From contig JANDJZ010000289.1 of assembly GCA_027943245.1 (NCBI GenBank), positions 1 to 56,401 on the forward strand: a DNA stretch of 56,401 bases. Direction: 5' to 3'. This stretch comes from Acanthamoeba sp. SK_2022b. Its lineage: Eukaryota > Discosea > Longamoebia > Acanthamoebidae. A program made the position numbers and the translations under genes. The notes under the pieces are model-generated. The model did not search any database and was not told the origin of the DNA. It was given only the letters and a program-made list of their open reading frames with translations. Positions 42,705 to 55,904 of the stretch are shown here, piece after piece (position 1 is the stretch's first letter; the number at the start of each line of letters is the position of its first letter).

Positions 42705-43655
42705 AAACACAGAAAAGGAAAGGCAATGATACCGCACTGCAGCACATCACCCACATTGCACAAAGAGTGTTCAGAAACAATACTTAGGTTGAGCTGGTAA
42801 AGCAATAAAAGGTGGTTGAGCAAGTGAAGCAATAAAACACACAGAAACATGTACAAAAAAGCTTCAATTTCTGTACACAGAGGGAAAAGCTTGATGCCAT
42901 TCTATAGGATTAAAAGTATGAGATGTGGGTCTTTATAAGGTGTTTTGGATAAAAGTAATGATGCAGTTGAAGGATGAAAAGGGCACAAAGGTGTTTGTGC
43001 CAAGAAATTCAGTTTCTGCGGAAACTCTATTTTATCAACAAAAACTGCCAAAATACGCCAAAAGCTAAAGATAGACTTGGGGAATTTAATAAAAACATGA
43101 AGAAATGCTTTAATTCCATCCAAGCAACTGCAAGCTCAATCGTAGCAATCTCAGCAATAACTCCAAAAGCAATGGGGTGCAAGCTCCTGCTATGTCTCCA
43201 TTGCTGCTTTAGGCATGCAAAGTAAAATGGAGTACACCTGCACCAGGACAATACCAATTAGCCTTGTCACCTAGGACTTTTTCACCTTCTTCCAGCAGGG
43301 TAAAAAAACCAATTTAAGCAAGTTTCAAATCATTAAACACCCCACTTGGATCTCCACCACCATCCTTTTGGTATAAGGACATATTGCCATATTTGAGCAT
43401 GGTGCTTCTTTTTACAATTATAGTCTACCTTTTGTACCTTATAATTGGGTCGCTGAATTGGGCACTCAGTGGAATCAATTATCAACCTTATTGGAAATCT
43501 AAAATTTTAATGAAAGAGAATTTGATGTGTAATCCAACTTCAGCAATTTCATTGCTAAAAATTTCAATTCTTGATTATGTAAGGAGAAAAGAAAGGGCCA
43601 ATATGTTGACAGGATATATATTATTAATGTGTGGGTGAAATGATTGATAAAGGGA
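42705..43655. other. AT-rich gene-free island
   Basis: About 950 bp, clearly richer in A+T than everything around it, without microsatellites. Short open frames on both strands have no recognisable product. The first part is probably the PWWP 3' UTR (AATAAAA near 42804 and 42832). Confidence 0.6.
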
Positions 43656-44285
43656 ACATGTGAAGCCGTGGCGTTGTGGTGGTGTGGTGAAGATGTGGTG
43701 TTGTGGTGGTTTTTTGGTGGTGTTATGGTGTTGTTGTGGTAGTGATGCTCTTATGTTGTGGTGTTGGTGTGGTGATGTTGTGGGTATGATATTGTGCAGT
43801 GGTGGTGTGGTGGCGTGGTGGCGTGGTGATCTCCTGATAATGTTGTGGTGATGTTATGGTGTTGGGGTGCTGTGGTTGGTTAAGTGATGTTGTATGTGTG
43901 GTGCTTTTGTGGTGCTGTTGTTGGGGTGGTGTTGTGGTGTTTATTGATGTTGTGGTGTTGTTTTGGTGATGTTGTGGTGTGATCTGGGGTTGCTCTGGTG
44001 GTGATGTTGTGGTGATGTGGTGATGTGGTGTGTTGTGCTGTGGTGATGTTGTGGTGGTGTTGTGGTATTGTTGTGGTGTGGTGTTATGGTGATTATTGTG
44101 GTGATTGTTGTGGTGGTGGTGTTGTGGTGATGTAGTGATGTGGTGATGTTTGTGTGGTGTTGGTGTGGTGGTTGGGTGGTGTGATGTTGTGGTGATGGTG
44201 TGGGGTTGTGGTGGTTTTGTTGTGATGATGCAGTGATGTTGTGGTAGGGTTGTGGTATGGTGGTGTTGTGGTGATGTTACGCTGA
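43656..44285. repeat. G/T-rich GTGGTGTTG low-complexity block
   Basis: About 630 bp of GTG, TTG and GTGATG words on the plus strand; same vocabulary as the 30-31 kb block. Confidence 0.9.
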
Positions 44286-44925
44286 TGTTGCAGCACATGC
44301 ACAGCCTTGGCATGATGTCATACACAGTCCTGATACACATAGAAAGTGCATCCAATTCATCATTGGGGTGTGTAAAATGAGAAACACACACACATAACTT
44401 AATGTTTTCCCTGTGTAGGTTGTTTTTTCATTGTGTGTGTGTTTGTGGGCCTGAAGTGCTCCTTTATCTAGGATGTGCATGCAGGATGATGGGCAGCTGA
44501 AAGGGTTCATGCATGATCTCTTAGTGTCAGAAAAGCAGTTGGTTGTCAGTATTGCCTGGCTTGATTATGCAGGTTGTGCCATGATTTTTTTGTAGGCTTC
44601 ATCCTCATTATGACATATGTATCATACAGACTAGCAAGAATAAATGGCAATAAGGTTACCCACAGCACATGAACAAATATGACCAGATTGAGTGCATAGC
44701 TGTTGTGAAAGAGGTGCATTAGCTTGTGCATGCCTTAGTGATGGTACTGCAAGCAAAAATGGCAACAAGATCACCCACAACACATGCCCACATTACAAGT
44801 TAACTTGTGGGAAAGAAGGTGCATGAGCATTGCATATGCATATGTGATGGTATAGCAGAATACCATCAACATCACATGCCCACATATTTGTGGCACAATG
44901 GTGGCATGTGTGTGCTGATTCCACA
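44286..44925. other. Gene-free sequence with a diverged ~117-bp direct repeat
   Basis: Unique-looking sequence. Two diverged copies begin AAATGGCAATAAGG (44641) and AAATGGCAACAAGA (44757), both continuing with CACCCACA-CACATG and GTGATGGTA. No gene recognised. Confidence 0.55.
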
Positions 44926-45355
44926 ACATCACCCCAACATAACCACCACCACACATCATCACCACAACACCACCACAACTCAACAACAGCACCATAACAC
45001 CACACCACCACACCACCACACCTCCATAACACCACAACATCACCATAGCACCACAACAACACCACCATTACACCACATCACCACACCATTACAACAGCAC
45101 CACAACATCACCACCATCAATACACCACAATAACCACTAACTCCACAACACCTCACCACCTCAAAACCACCACACCACAACAGCACCTCAACACCCAACA
45201 CACCACACCACCACAACATCAGAAACACACTGCCACAACACCACCACCATCACACCACCACATCAACATCAGAACCAATAACAACACCACATTACCACAA
45301 CACCACAACTCTGCACAACACCACATTACCACAACACCACAACTCTGCACAACAT
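44926..45355. repeat. C/A-rich ACCACAACA low-complexity block
   Basis: About 430 bp complementary in composition to the blocks on either side; ends with a 37-bp unit containing CAACTCTGCACAAC repeated twice. Confidence 0.9.
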
Positions 45356-45409
45356 AATCACCATGCCATGGACGCAGAAGGTCATGGCTGGCCAATCACT
45401 CTGGCCCTG

Positions 45410-45620
45410 CTGGTGGTGTTATGACAGTGTGTTTCTGATGTTGTGGTGGTGTGGTGATGTTGTGGTGTTGTGGTGTTGTGGTGTTGTTATGGCGTTATGA
45501 TGGTGCTGTGGTGCTGCAGTGATGTTATGATGTAGTGGTGAAGTGGTTTTGTGGTTTTTGTTGTGGTATTGGTGTAGTTGTTTGTGGTTTTGTTGTGGTG
45601 GTGTAATGGTGTTGTTGTGC
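45410..45620. repeat. G/T-rich low-complexity block
   Basis: GTGGTGTTG-type words over about 210 bp; third member of the strand-switching series at 43.66-45.62 kb. Confidence 0.88.
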
Positions 45621-45798
45621 TCCACACCCTTCCAATGGCTGGCCTGATTTTAAACTTGTCATATCTGAACTTTCAGTATGTGATGTGTTATTGACCACAC
45701 ATCCTGAATAAAAACAAAAAAAATCACTGGCTGTGGTTGTTGCATTTTTACGTTTGTTTCTTAACGATTTCCAAGCCTTCTTTTTCCCCGCGCACAAG

Positions 45799-48700
45799 AT
45801 GCACCGGAAGAGGACTGCCTTCCTCCAGCTGGCACTGCTTGTGCTGGCGTGGCATTGTGGGTCGACAAGGGCCCAAGACACCGCAGCGACCGCTTTTCCA
45901 ATGGTACGCACAACGAAATCAGTTATTAACTGATTTCAATGGTTGGTAAAAACCATTATGTTAATCGCGTGCGTATGTTTTGCATCAACTGCAAGCTCCA
46001 CGCGGGCAGAGCATCAGACATGACGGTCGGACAGCACGGAACCTATGATGCGACTGGGCTCGCAGGCGTTGGATCAGCTCAGCACACACAGCGGGATCCC
46101 TACGATGACCTCAACAAGCTTGCCGAGTTGAAGACACTCGAGAGGCCAGATCCTCTGCTGCAGGCTCTCGATGAGGTCATCGTCCAGCAGTCGCTGCAGC
46201 ACCTCAGGGCCACTCCCGGTGGTGCTGTGCCACGGGCCTATGCTATGGCGAGGCAGCAGCAGCAGCCGGAGACCGAAGAAGCGCCGGCCGACGTCACGGT
46301 TCTCTTGGCAGTGGCCGGAACCGACTCGCTCATGCTGCTCAACTGCCTACGCTCTCTCCGTTCCAACCTCCCGCCGCAACCCTCGCGCGGCACGGTAGGC
46401 TTTGCGCCTTTGTGCCTCCCTGCCTCCCTGCCTCCCCTAACCATCATCTGCTTCTCCCCCTGCGCCTCCTCTCCTCTCCTCCTCTCCTCTCCCACCACCC
46501 TCCCGGCGGTGGTTCATCCAGTCGTCGTGGGAGCTGGTGGTGGTGCAGGTGGGCAGCGGGCTGGGCGAAAGAGCGAGGATACTCGCGGCGATCGACGCCG
46601 AATGGATAGGTCAGGCCGGTCCTGACGCGCCACGGCCACTGGGCCCTCCTGTGCGCGTGCTGGAGGAGAGGGGCATGAATCTCAGCCATGCCTTCAATCT
46701 GGCGGCTTCACAGGCGCACGGTAGATACCTACTGTTCTTCGTAGAGAGCATGGAGGTGCCCCCGCGCTCTGGCTTCACCTTCCCCGCGCAGAAGGACAAT
46801 GTACTGGACTACCTTGTCTCTGCCATTCACGGCTCCAACAACGGTACTGGCCATGCTCCTCAGCCTTACGCTCTCGGCGGCCACCACCACCACCACCACC
46901 TCGCAACCGCGTGCGGTTTTATCATTTATATTTATAATATAAACATATATAAATATAAATATACACATGTGCATTGATGCGCTCGCGCTCGCTTCCTTCC
47001 TCCGCCTCTCGACTAGGCGATCCTCCGGGCGTCGTGGGTTCCAAGGTCATCTACGGCGGCGAGGACGTTGTCCACCATGCCGGCATCGGTTGGCTCAACG
47101 TTCGGTTTCCTCATGAACACTTTGTCTGGGGTATGCTCCCTCTCTCTCTCTCTCTCCCTCTACCTCTTGAAAATCATCCTAACCACCATTCCCCCCCCCC
47201 AAACCCCTGGCAGGCGATGACGCCGACGCGCGAGGCAACGTCCCCTTCCCCTATTTCCAGTCGCAGGGACTCCACACGCACAACAAACGAGTCAACAACG
47301 TACCGCGCTCCTGCTCTCCTTCAGCCTGGGGGGAGAGTTCCCTGCTGGGCCATCGCTTGCGACAGCGTCCGCCTGCGCATCGGAACTGAGTGGTGCCCGC
47401 TCGTGCACAGCTGTGGGAAGCAGGAGGCGCCCCGAACCGTCTGGACTCTCACACTCGGTACAACGGCCACGAGGCGGCGGAGGAGGAGGAGGAGGTCCAT
47501 ACCGTATTGGAGAAGAACGTGCCACTTCAGAAGCGCCGCCGGTACGGCCTCGCTCAGCGATCGTCGCATGGGCTCACCCAGTTCTCTCTGCTCTCTGCTC
47601 TCTGCTCTCTGCTCTCTGCTCTCTGCTCTCTGCTCTCTGCTCTCTGCTCTTTCTCGCTCTCGCTCTCGCTCTCAACAACAGGGCGGTGAAGGCGGTCGGG
47701 GTCAAGGGCATGTTCACCAGTCGCCGGCTGTTTCAAGCACTTGGCGGCTTCCACACTGCCAAATTCGGCGACCAGTACTTTGATGTGGACTTCTGTTTGC
47801 GGGTGGGCGGCCTCGAGGCTCCTGCCGCGCCGTCGCCGTCGCCGTCGCCGTCTTTGGAAATCGACGCCTCGCCCGCGGCTGCTCGCCTGCGAGTCTTCTA
47901 CGATCCCCACGCCGTCTTCTACCACTACGACTCCCAGCGTGCGACGCCCCCCCCCCCCTCCCCCTTCTTCTCGCTACTGCGCGCGCCCTCTTCTCAGCCA
48001 TTCTGAATGGCGTCGTCGCAACCCCTCTCCCCACCACAACCCAACCCAACCCAACCCAACCCAACCCAACGATCTCGCGGTAAATGTGACCACACAGAGT
48101 ATCACGAGGAAGCGCTCTCCCCGCAGTCGCGCGATGCCATCGCTTTTGCTGACAAGTGGGAAGCGCACCCCACTCTCCGCGGGTTGGTCGATCGGTAAGT
48201 GTGGCCCGAGCTCCAGGTCTCTTCTATATATATATTGCACTTTTTTGGTGAGCCCGACCGCCATTGGGCGCGATGCATGTGGTACCTCCTTGCTGTGGCG
48301 CCACCAGGTCGCAGCGCGGTGGTCTGGCCAACACGACTGTGATTTGGAACATGGAGTGCGGTCTCGGCCAAGTGTTGGGCTTCACCGTGGAGGGCATCAA
48401 CTTCGTGATCGGCCTCAACGAGTCCGTCTCTCCTCCCCCTGCCACTCACCCTTTGGGCTATTATTATTATTATTATTATTATATTGTTATTATATTTTAT
48501 TATTATTTATTATTCGCGCCTATCGCGCTTTCGGGTTTGGGGGGGCTCTCCCCGTTTTGACGCTCACGGTCCACCCCCAATGCAGCTTGGTGTACGTCAT
48601 GGTCGAACCAACGGCCTTTGACGCCTGCTACAGAGATCTCCAGAAGGTAACCGTGCCCACCGGCGGACCGGGGAGAGAGAGAGGAAGAGAGAGCCACTGA

Positions 48701-49890
48701 TACCGCGGCCCCTTTTTTGCGGCTTTGCTCTCCCACCCATAGGCGGGAATGCCGGCTTCCCGGCTTGCCGTGTTCCGAGCCGCCAATCAGCGCAGGGTCG
48801 ATGCCCCACAAGAGGCCGGTAACACTGTCTACCTCGTCCTTCACAGGTTCGTCGTTGGTGTGCTGCTGCTGCCGGTTGCCTGTCTCCTCACTGCCCCGCT
48901 CGCTCGCTCTTACCGGCGGCTGGATCGGGTTGGATTGGACGGGGTGGGGGTGGGTTGTGCTCCCAGGGATCCCGGTCGCTATTCGTCGCATTTGTACGAT
49001 CTGCGCGGGGCGGAGCCCGATTACATCATCGGGCGCTCCATGTACGAAACAAACACGATCCCCTTCCCGTGGATCGGCTCCAGCTCCAAGGCACCCCCAT
49101 GCTCCTCATCCCCCCTCTCCGTAATAAACATACGCGCGCGAGCGGGCGTGGGCCTTCTCATCATCACTCGAAGCTGAACAACACGTGTCAACGCGCGCAG
49201 GTGGACGAGATATGGGTGCCGTCGGACTTCAACGTCAAAACGTTTGCGAGCGCGGGCATCCCCGAAAAGAAGCTTCACCAGGTGAGGAGTCGCCCTCCTT
49301 CCAGGCCAACGCTCGCTCACCTCTCGTTATTAATATTATTGTTTTTCTTTAATTATTCTTTTTTTTCTTATTCTTATTATTATTATGAGGGGCGTAGATA
49401 GGAGAAGCGTTGGACGCGTCGGTGTTCGATCCAGAGTCCGTGCGACGGCCTCTGCCGCTGGCCAACAGGGCCAGGTTCAACTTCGTGACCAACGGCAAGT
49501 GGGAACAGCGCAAGGGCTGGGACGTCCTCCTTCGCGCCTACTACGAGGAGTTCAAGGGAACGGACGACGTGGCCCTCCACTTCATCGCCCGCATGAGCGC
49601 GGAGGCCAAGGAACAGTACCTTGCGTTCCAGGGTAACGTATCGCAAGAGGTACTGTATATACGACTCCTTCTCTCCCGAGCCGTCTCTCGCGGTGACCGA
49701 CGGTCTCCTCTTCTTGTGGCCCTCAAAAACTCAACTCGTTCTCTCCCTCCTCCCCCCCCCGCCAGCTCGGTGTGCCCGTAGACGAGTTGCCTCGTGTCGA
49801 GTTTGCTACGGAGATCGTGCCTTTCGAACTCATGCCTGCGCTCTACAAGGTGATCCGCCATCACTTTGACACACACATCACACACACGCA

Positions 49891-49955
<65 letters not shown>

Positions 49956-50750
49956 ACCCGCCACCCATCCATCTGAGCATCAACTGGGCGCCCAGGCCGC
50001 CGACGCGTTTGTATTGGCGACGCACGGCGAGGGCTGGGGGCTGCCCCTCATGGAAGCCATGGCCATGCACGTGCCCGTCATCGCCACAAACTGGAGCGGT
50101 GCGCGGCCACCACCCCTCCCCCCTCCCCCGTGTGCGCTTCGCTCTCCAGCCGTGCGTGCACCGCATTGACCCTCGAGCCACGCACACCTCGAGCCAGGTA
50201 ACGCGCAGTTCATGAATCGGGCCAACTCGTTCGGGATCGATGTGGAGGGCCTCATCCCGGCGCCGGACAAAGAGCACTTGTGGGCGCAGCCTTCCCACAC
50301 ACACCTCCGCCATCTCATGCGCCTCGTCTACACGGCCCACACGTGCGCACCCCCCGCCTTCCTCCTCCTTTGGTCGGGCCTTCAGAGGTTTTTCCCCTTC
50401 TTCTCACGACTACTCCTTTCTCCTCTGTCTCTCTCCCTCTCCTTCGGCGCAGCGAGCCCCAGTCGCAGGAGCACGCGCGCGTGCGAGCAGCGGTGGAGCA
50501 GGCGCGCAGAGACGTGCTGGAGCACTGGAGCTTGGATGCGGTGGCACGCAGCGTGGTGGACCGATTGCAAGCCATCAAGTCGTCGGGCCGATTGGCCGAG
50601 GCCAAGCTTGCCCGCGCCCCTGCCTTTTCCCGGTACGCGGCCTATGCGTCGTCGTCTTCGTCGTCGTCGTCGTTATCGTCGTCATTCACCGCAACAACGG
50701 CAATGGAGACGCCTGGGCGAAAGAAGATCAAAATCGTCAACGACATCTGA
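45799..50750 (+). CDS. Two-domain secretory glycosyltransferase (GT2-like + GT4-like)
   Basis: Multi-exon gene from ATG at 45799 to TGA at 50748-50750. Exon 1 (45799-45903) encodes a signal peptide (TAFLQLALLVLAWHCGSTRA). A GT2-like Rossmann half follows: DVTVLLAVAGTDSLMLLNCL, WELVVVQVGSG, GMNLSHAFNLAASQAHGRYL then LFFVESME, and later MFTSRRLFQALGGF with YFDVDFCLR. The second half is GT4-like: DEIWVPSDFNVKTFASAGIP, FNFVTNGKWEQRKGWDVLL, and HGEGWGLPLMEAMAMHVPVI with the E-x7-E pattern. The tail is helical, then polySer and basic (GRKKIKIVND). It probably glycosylates proteins or lipids in the ER/Golgi. Acceptor is unknown. The GT2 half lacks the D-x-D-like acidic pair after the 'YLLF' strand (V-E-S instead). 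Middle exons between 47290 and 47690 are the least certain. Confidence 0.82.
47580..47652 (+). repeat. (CTGCTCT)n repeat in the glycosyltransferase gene
   Basis: Nine to ten heptamer units of CTCTGCT before the acceptor of the exon at about 47682; pyrimidine-rich. Confidence 0.9.
49865..49953 (+). repeat. (CA)n in the glycosyltransferase gene
   Basis: About 38 CA units on the sense strand; acceptor about 45 nt downstream (near 49996). Confidence 0.95.
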
Positions 50751-50876
50751 GACTGCGGGAGGACACACGCCGCGTGGCGGTATTTATTTCTTTTTCTCTT
50801 CTTTGATCAAAAAAAGCAAAAAAAAAAAAAGAAAAAAGAGACCAAAACAACAAACAAACATTCACAGGCATCAACC

Positions 50877-52068
50877 ATGAAGAGGAAAGCCGGAGGCGCA
50901 TGGAGCGAACAGCGGGCTGTTGCAAAACACACCCAACGACCTGCTGATGTTCCGCCGTCTCAATTCTGGTCTTCTGGTCCCTCTGAGGGAGCTAGAGGCA
51001 GCAGTCATGATGATCCCCTCCTCGCTCGGCGTGAGAAAAAGCTGTTCCTGGTAGACCTCAAGCCTCATGTGAAAAATCTCTCCGCGATCTTGGCAGGAGA
51101 TTTTCTGATATATCATCCTTCGTTGCAAGCATGACTGACATCCTTCGTTACATGCATGACCGCAGTCATCCAAGGTGAGTAAGATCAGAGCAGCACCAGC
51201 CGGAGAGCGGCCACAGAAGCGCAGGAGAAGCGCCGAGGAAGAGGAAGAGGAAACGCTTGATCGCGAATTGCAAGCCATAACCCGCGAAGTGCTCGACCTG
51301 GGTACTGCTCCATCCTTGGTGGTTGGTGAACCGCTCGTTCTCTTCTTCTTCTTCTTCTTACGCGCGGCCGTTCCTCCTCTGGTTCAGGCGCCACGCAGTT
51401 CAAGCGGAACAAGCAGAAACGGGCCTACGAGGAGCGCAAGATCATCTCTCTTGGCGGTGAGGTGCGTCACGCTTGTTGCCCCCCCCCAAAAAAAACCCTG
51501 ATAGAGGGCCCTCATTCTTCTTGCTCATCTTCTTGTCCGTGGGCGCAGGCGTCCAAGCCGGACAAAGTGCCGTACAACATCCTGATGGGCATGAGGAAGA
51601 AGCAAAAGGAGCGCGAGCAAAAGCGAACAGAGTTGGTGCGTGTGAACGTTCCTTTCGGGTTCAATGAGGTTTTGGTCGTTGCTCTGAGGCGCCTCCACAT
51701 CTGATGCCTGGAACGCAGGACAAGGAAAGAGGCATGTTTGTCGCCAAGAAGAAGAAGGCGAACAAGGGAAGCGACCTCAAGAGCTATCTCAACCAGATGC
51801 GCGGAAACAGAAGAGGTCCCCCCCTAGTGCCTTCTTTCTGCCCTGTAGTTTCTAATTGAACTTATCCTGTTGTTTGGCGCCATTGTCTGCCTGTATATGT
51901 ACAGGCGATGGAGGGGCAGGGTCGGGCGAAAGAGGCCTCAAGTGCAGCAAGGGCGTATTCAAGGATGGCGTGCTCTATGTGAAACCCCCGCCAGGCACGG
52001 TGGAGCGCTCTGGGTCTGCGACCGACAAGAAAAAGCGAGCCTTCTGGCGAAAGAAGCCCAAGAAGTGA
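50877..52068 (+). CDS. DUF4602 (C1orf131-like) nuclear protein
   Basis: Six exons (50877-51068, 51166-51301, 51388-51461, 51549-51635, 51719-51815, 51905-52068) give 249 aa. Charged protein: RPQKRRRSAEEEEEETLDRE, then ATQFKRNKQKRAYEERKIIS and ASKPDKVPYNILMGMRKKQK, then FVAKKKKANKGSDLKSYL and a C-terminal KGVFKDGVLYV followed by a basic end. The pattern (basic helix, short Pro-Tyr-Asn segment, KQKERE helix, G-x-F-x-x-G-x-L end) resembles C1orf131/DUF4602 proteins, which have been linked to the small-subunit processome. Resemblance is by eye and moderate. It begins 126 bp after the glycosyltransferase stop and converges on the Vps39 gene. Confidence 0.6.
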
Positions 52069-52268
52069 TGGAAGAAGAGAGAGAGAAAAAGAAGAGATTC
52101 CTGTCATCCCGTGCGCCACCTTCTTTGCGCCTTCCCCAGCCACTGCTTCCTCCACCACCACTCACGTAGAAAGGCGCTCTCCACATGTGATGGCCAACAA
52201 CGAGAAGAATGTTGCATCACCAAAAAGCAGCTCTTCACCCCAAGTTTACACTTGTGCTGCTCGTTACA

Positions 52269-54137
52269 CTATGGCAGCTGGCTCGTCTGCAGGCACTTGA
52301 GGTGAAGGAGCGCCTGGCCAAGGGGGTGGTGAGGATCAGGGAAGAAGGCAAAGACTTGATCGCCGATGCGCTTCCCACACGCCTGGCAACGTGTTTCCCG
52401 CTCGACAAGCAGGCCGCCCGCCCTCTTCTTGAGCAGCTGAGCGGATGCTTGCAAGTGGTGGTACTTGAGCAAATTGGCCGCCACCTGCCCTTCCCGGAGA
52501 TCTCCAACATTTCCCTCCAACGCCTGCGGGACGTCCCATCAGCTCAGGTGGTGAGTGCTCTTGTTATTGGTACTGAATATCTGGATAAAAAAATAATAGA
52601 AATAAATGGAGCCGTGGCAGCCGTGGCTACAGGACACAGAGAGAAGTGGGGTTGAGGTGTACCCGGGCAAGATATTCGCTTAGACTGGCCAGCGGGATTT
52701 CCTTGGGCAGTAGCGGCAGCACCTGGCATCAACCCCATCCACCGGCCCGCACACGTGTTAACATGAGAACATACAAATAGTGACAACCACCGTCGTCACC
52801 AGCCGTAAGCCAGCCAGCACAGGAGGGGGGGGGTAGAGCAGAAGGAGAGGGGAGGAGTTGTTGTACGCGAGCGGGGTGGAGGAGGGTCGGGTAGGTCTTC
52901 AGCAGGCGAAGGGCAGGGGCCGGAAGCTCGTCGGAGGGGGAAGGGCTGGAGGAGGAGGAGGAGGAGGAGGAGTGGGTGAGGTAGATCTGCAGCAGGCGGA
53001 TGAGCAGATGGGCGCCCTCCTCCTCCGCCCCGCCTTCTCCTGCTTCGTCGCCGCCGGTGTCCTGGGGGTGGCCGCGGGAGGCAACAACGGGGCGAGTGCT
53101 GCCGGCGTATCGGGCGCGCCTAGCCTGCTCTGCGCAGTAGGCCTCTGCCTGGTCATAGTCGCCCAGCGTGTTCACCAGCAGGTCCAGGGCTTGCGTGTGC
53201 ATCCCGCCCTGCACCCACCCGCGCGTGGACATATGGATATACAGACAAGAGTCAACCTCACTCCCCCCCCTCCACACAATCGCACGCACACAGCGAGTGG
53301 GGGTGAAGAGAGAGAGAGAGAGAGAGAGAGCGTGGGCGGGACCGACCTTGCCGTAGACCAGGAGGAGCTCGGCGTGGAGGGCGGTGCCCCGCAGGAAGCT
53401 GGCCAGCGCGGGCACGCTATAGGCGTCGGAGGCGTCGAGAAAAGCGAGCAGCTTGCTCCTCACCTGCATCCCCGCGCCGAAACGACCGACGACGACGACA
53501 ACAAGGAGAGGAGGAGGGGATCAGAGTGCGCAGGGGAGAGGGTTCTGCTCGAGAGGGGGGAGGGGAGGGGGGCTGGACCCACCTTGCCGAGCAGGCCTGG
53601 CTCGCTGCCGGGCTTGAAACCTGTCGCCAGCGGGGATTTGGGGGGAGCGGAGCGGAGTTGAGATTCCCTCCCACACACGCGCGCGCGCAGGCGTGGGGAG
53701 GAAGAACGAGGTGGACGTGGGTGCACGTACTTGGCGAGGGGCTGGCGGGCAGCAGCTCGCGCACGCTGTGCGCATAGAGAAGGGCGAGGCGAGTGTGGTG
53801 GCGTTCGTCCTGCGAGAGCCCCCCCCCCCCAAAGTCACGCCGTCACCTCATCCGGGAGAAGATGTCCCGTTTGAGGGGGGGCAGCGCCCAAGGACAGTAA
53901 ACCAAAAAAAGGTATAAATTAAAATAAATAATAAAAAACGGTCACGGTGGTGTACCTCTGACTTGAGGTCGTGGACAAGAAACTCGAGGTAGGCCTGCAC
54001 GTGGGGGCTCCCGAACGGCTCGAGAAACCCCACCACCAGCTCCGGATCCAGCTCCTGCGTTCGCTTGCCCGCGACGAATACCTGCAACACCACCCACCAG
54101 GTACCGGTCAGAGAGCACACACGCGCGCAACAGCCAC

Positions 54138-54206
<69 letters not shown>

Positions 54207-54245
54207 GCACACACCACACATGCATGCACATACATGCACACACAT

Positions 54246-54276
<31 letters not shown>

Positions 54277-54340
54277 ACACACACACACACACATGCACAC
54301 ACCCCACGCACGTATGCACATACATGCACACGCACACACA

Positions 54341-54395
<55 letters not shown>

Positions 54396-54432
54396 CACAC
54401 ACCACGCACGTATGCACATACATGCACACACA

Positions 54433-54529
<97 letters not shown>

Positions 54530-55904
54530 GCATATATAGTACCTTGATGGCGCGGTCGGGGCTGTGCCGGAAAAGCCAGGCGGCGTAGGTGAAGACCAGG
54601 TGGGAGTCGTTCAGATGGGCCAGCAGGCTGACGCTCTCCTCGACCCCGTCGCTGTTGTGCTGCTGCTCGCTGCTGCCGGCGCTGCCCTCCGGCACCGCCT
54701 CCTCGCTGGCCCCCAGCCTGGAGCAGGAGCAGGAGGAGGAAAAAACAAAACAAAAAAAAAACAAAAAAAAACAAAAACGCAGGAGATCAGAACTAGATCA
54801 GAACGAGGCCTTCGAGCCGACTCGAGGATCGAATGGGGAGAAGTGATTGGTGGGGAGGAGGTGTTGGCCCTACTTCTTCCATGCTTCCAGTGCTTGGACG
54901 TAGTTGTGTTCGTGCTTGTGGACGTGGCCCAGCGCTTTCCATTGCTGCCGCACGGCCCCGCACACACACGGAGGGTCAGCTGGTCGGCGGCGGCGGCTCG
55001 TGGTGGTGATTCGTGGGGGAAGTGCCTTTTGTTCGGTGAAATGCTGGATGAGCTCGTTGGCGTTGTAGGTGGCCCCTCCACCTAGCAGCGCCTCCAAGGC
55101 GTCAGGCTTGTAGATCGCCAGCAGCTGAGCACACACACACACAGAGAGAGAGAGAGAGAACTGTAAGTGCAACGGATGGCGAAACCTTCTTCGTCGGCTG
55201 CGCAAGCGCACCTTGCAAAGGGCGGTGTCGAGTGCGGCGGAAAATTCGAGCGCCTGCTTGCCCCGGCGTTTGGCCTCCTGGGACAGATGTGCGACAGCAG
55301 CAGCAGCAACAACGACGACAACGACAACATCGACGACGACAACGACATAAGAGGCACGAGGGTGAGCGATGCACTGCGCCCCGGGCTGCCGGCAGAGTAC
55401 GCACCTCGACCCTCATCCACTCCCTTCGGCGCGCCTCGAGGTACCTGCGTGATGCCCGAGACGGGGGGGGGGCGATGGTGACAGGTCAGTTTCCCATCGC
55501 CCAAAGCGAATGAGAGGAGGAGGAGGAGGAGGAGGAGAGCCGAGTACTTCATGAGCTGCTCGTGGGCATCGTGGAGCACGTCGGCGCGGGCCTTTTCGTT
55601 GCTCTCCCCGGGCAGTTTGCCTTGCACTGTTGCCGGAGGAGGAAAGAGTTGAGGGGGGGGAAACGTGCGAACCCTCGCCACCTCGACACACAACGAGGGA
55701 AAGGGAGAGGGGGAGAGAGAGAAGAGCATGCGGTGGAGGAGACGAGGACGAGAGGTGGAGGCGCGCGCACCGATGAGGTGTACGTTGAACGAGTTGAGGG
55801 GCGTGTACGTCGAGCGAGGTGGGGCCACGGCAGGGAAGAAGGAGATGAGCTCCCGAGGGTCCATATCCGATTTGTCAAATTGGAGGAAGGCCTGCACACG
55901 CCAT

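Noticed and set aside
52209..52655. 148-codon plus-strand frame at the Vps39 3' end
   Set aside because: Antisense to the conserved RCQACGKRIG zinc-binding exon of Vps39.
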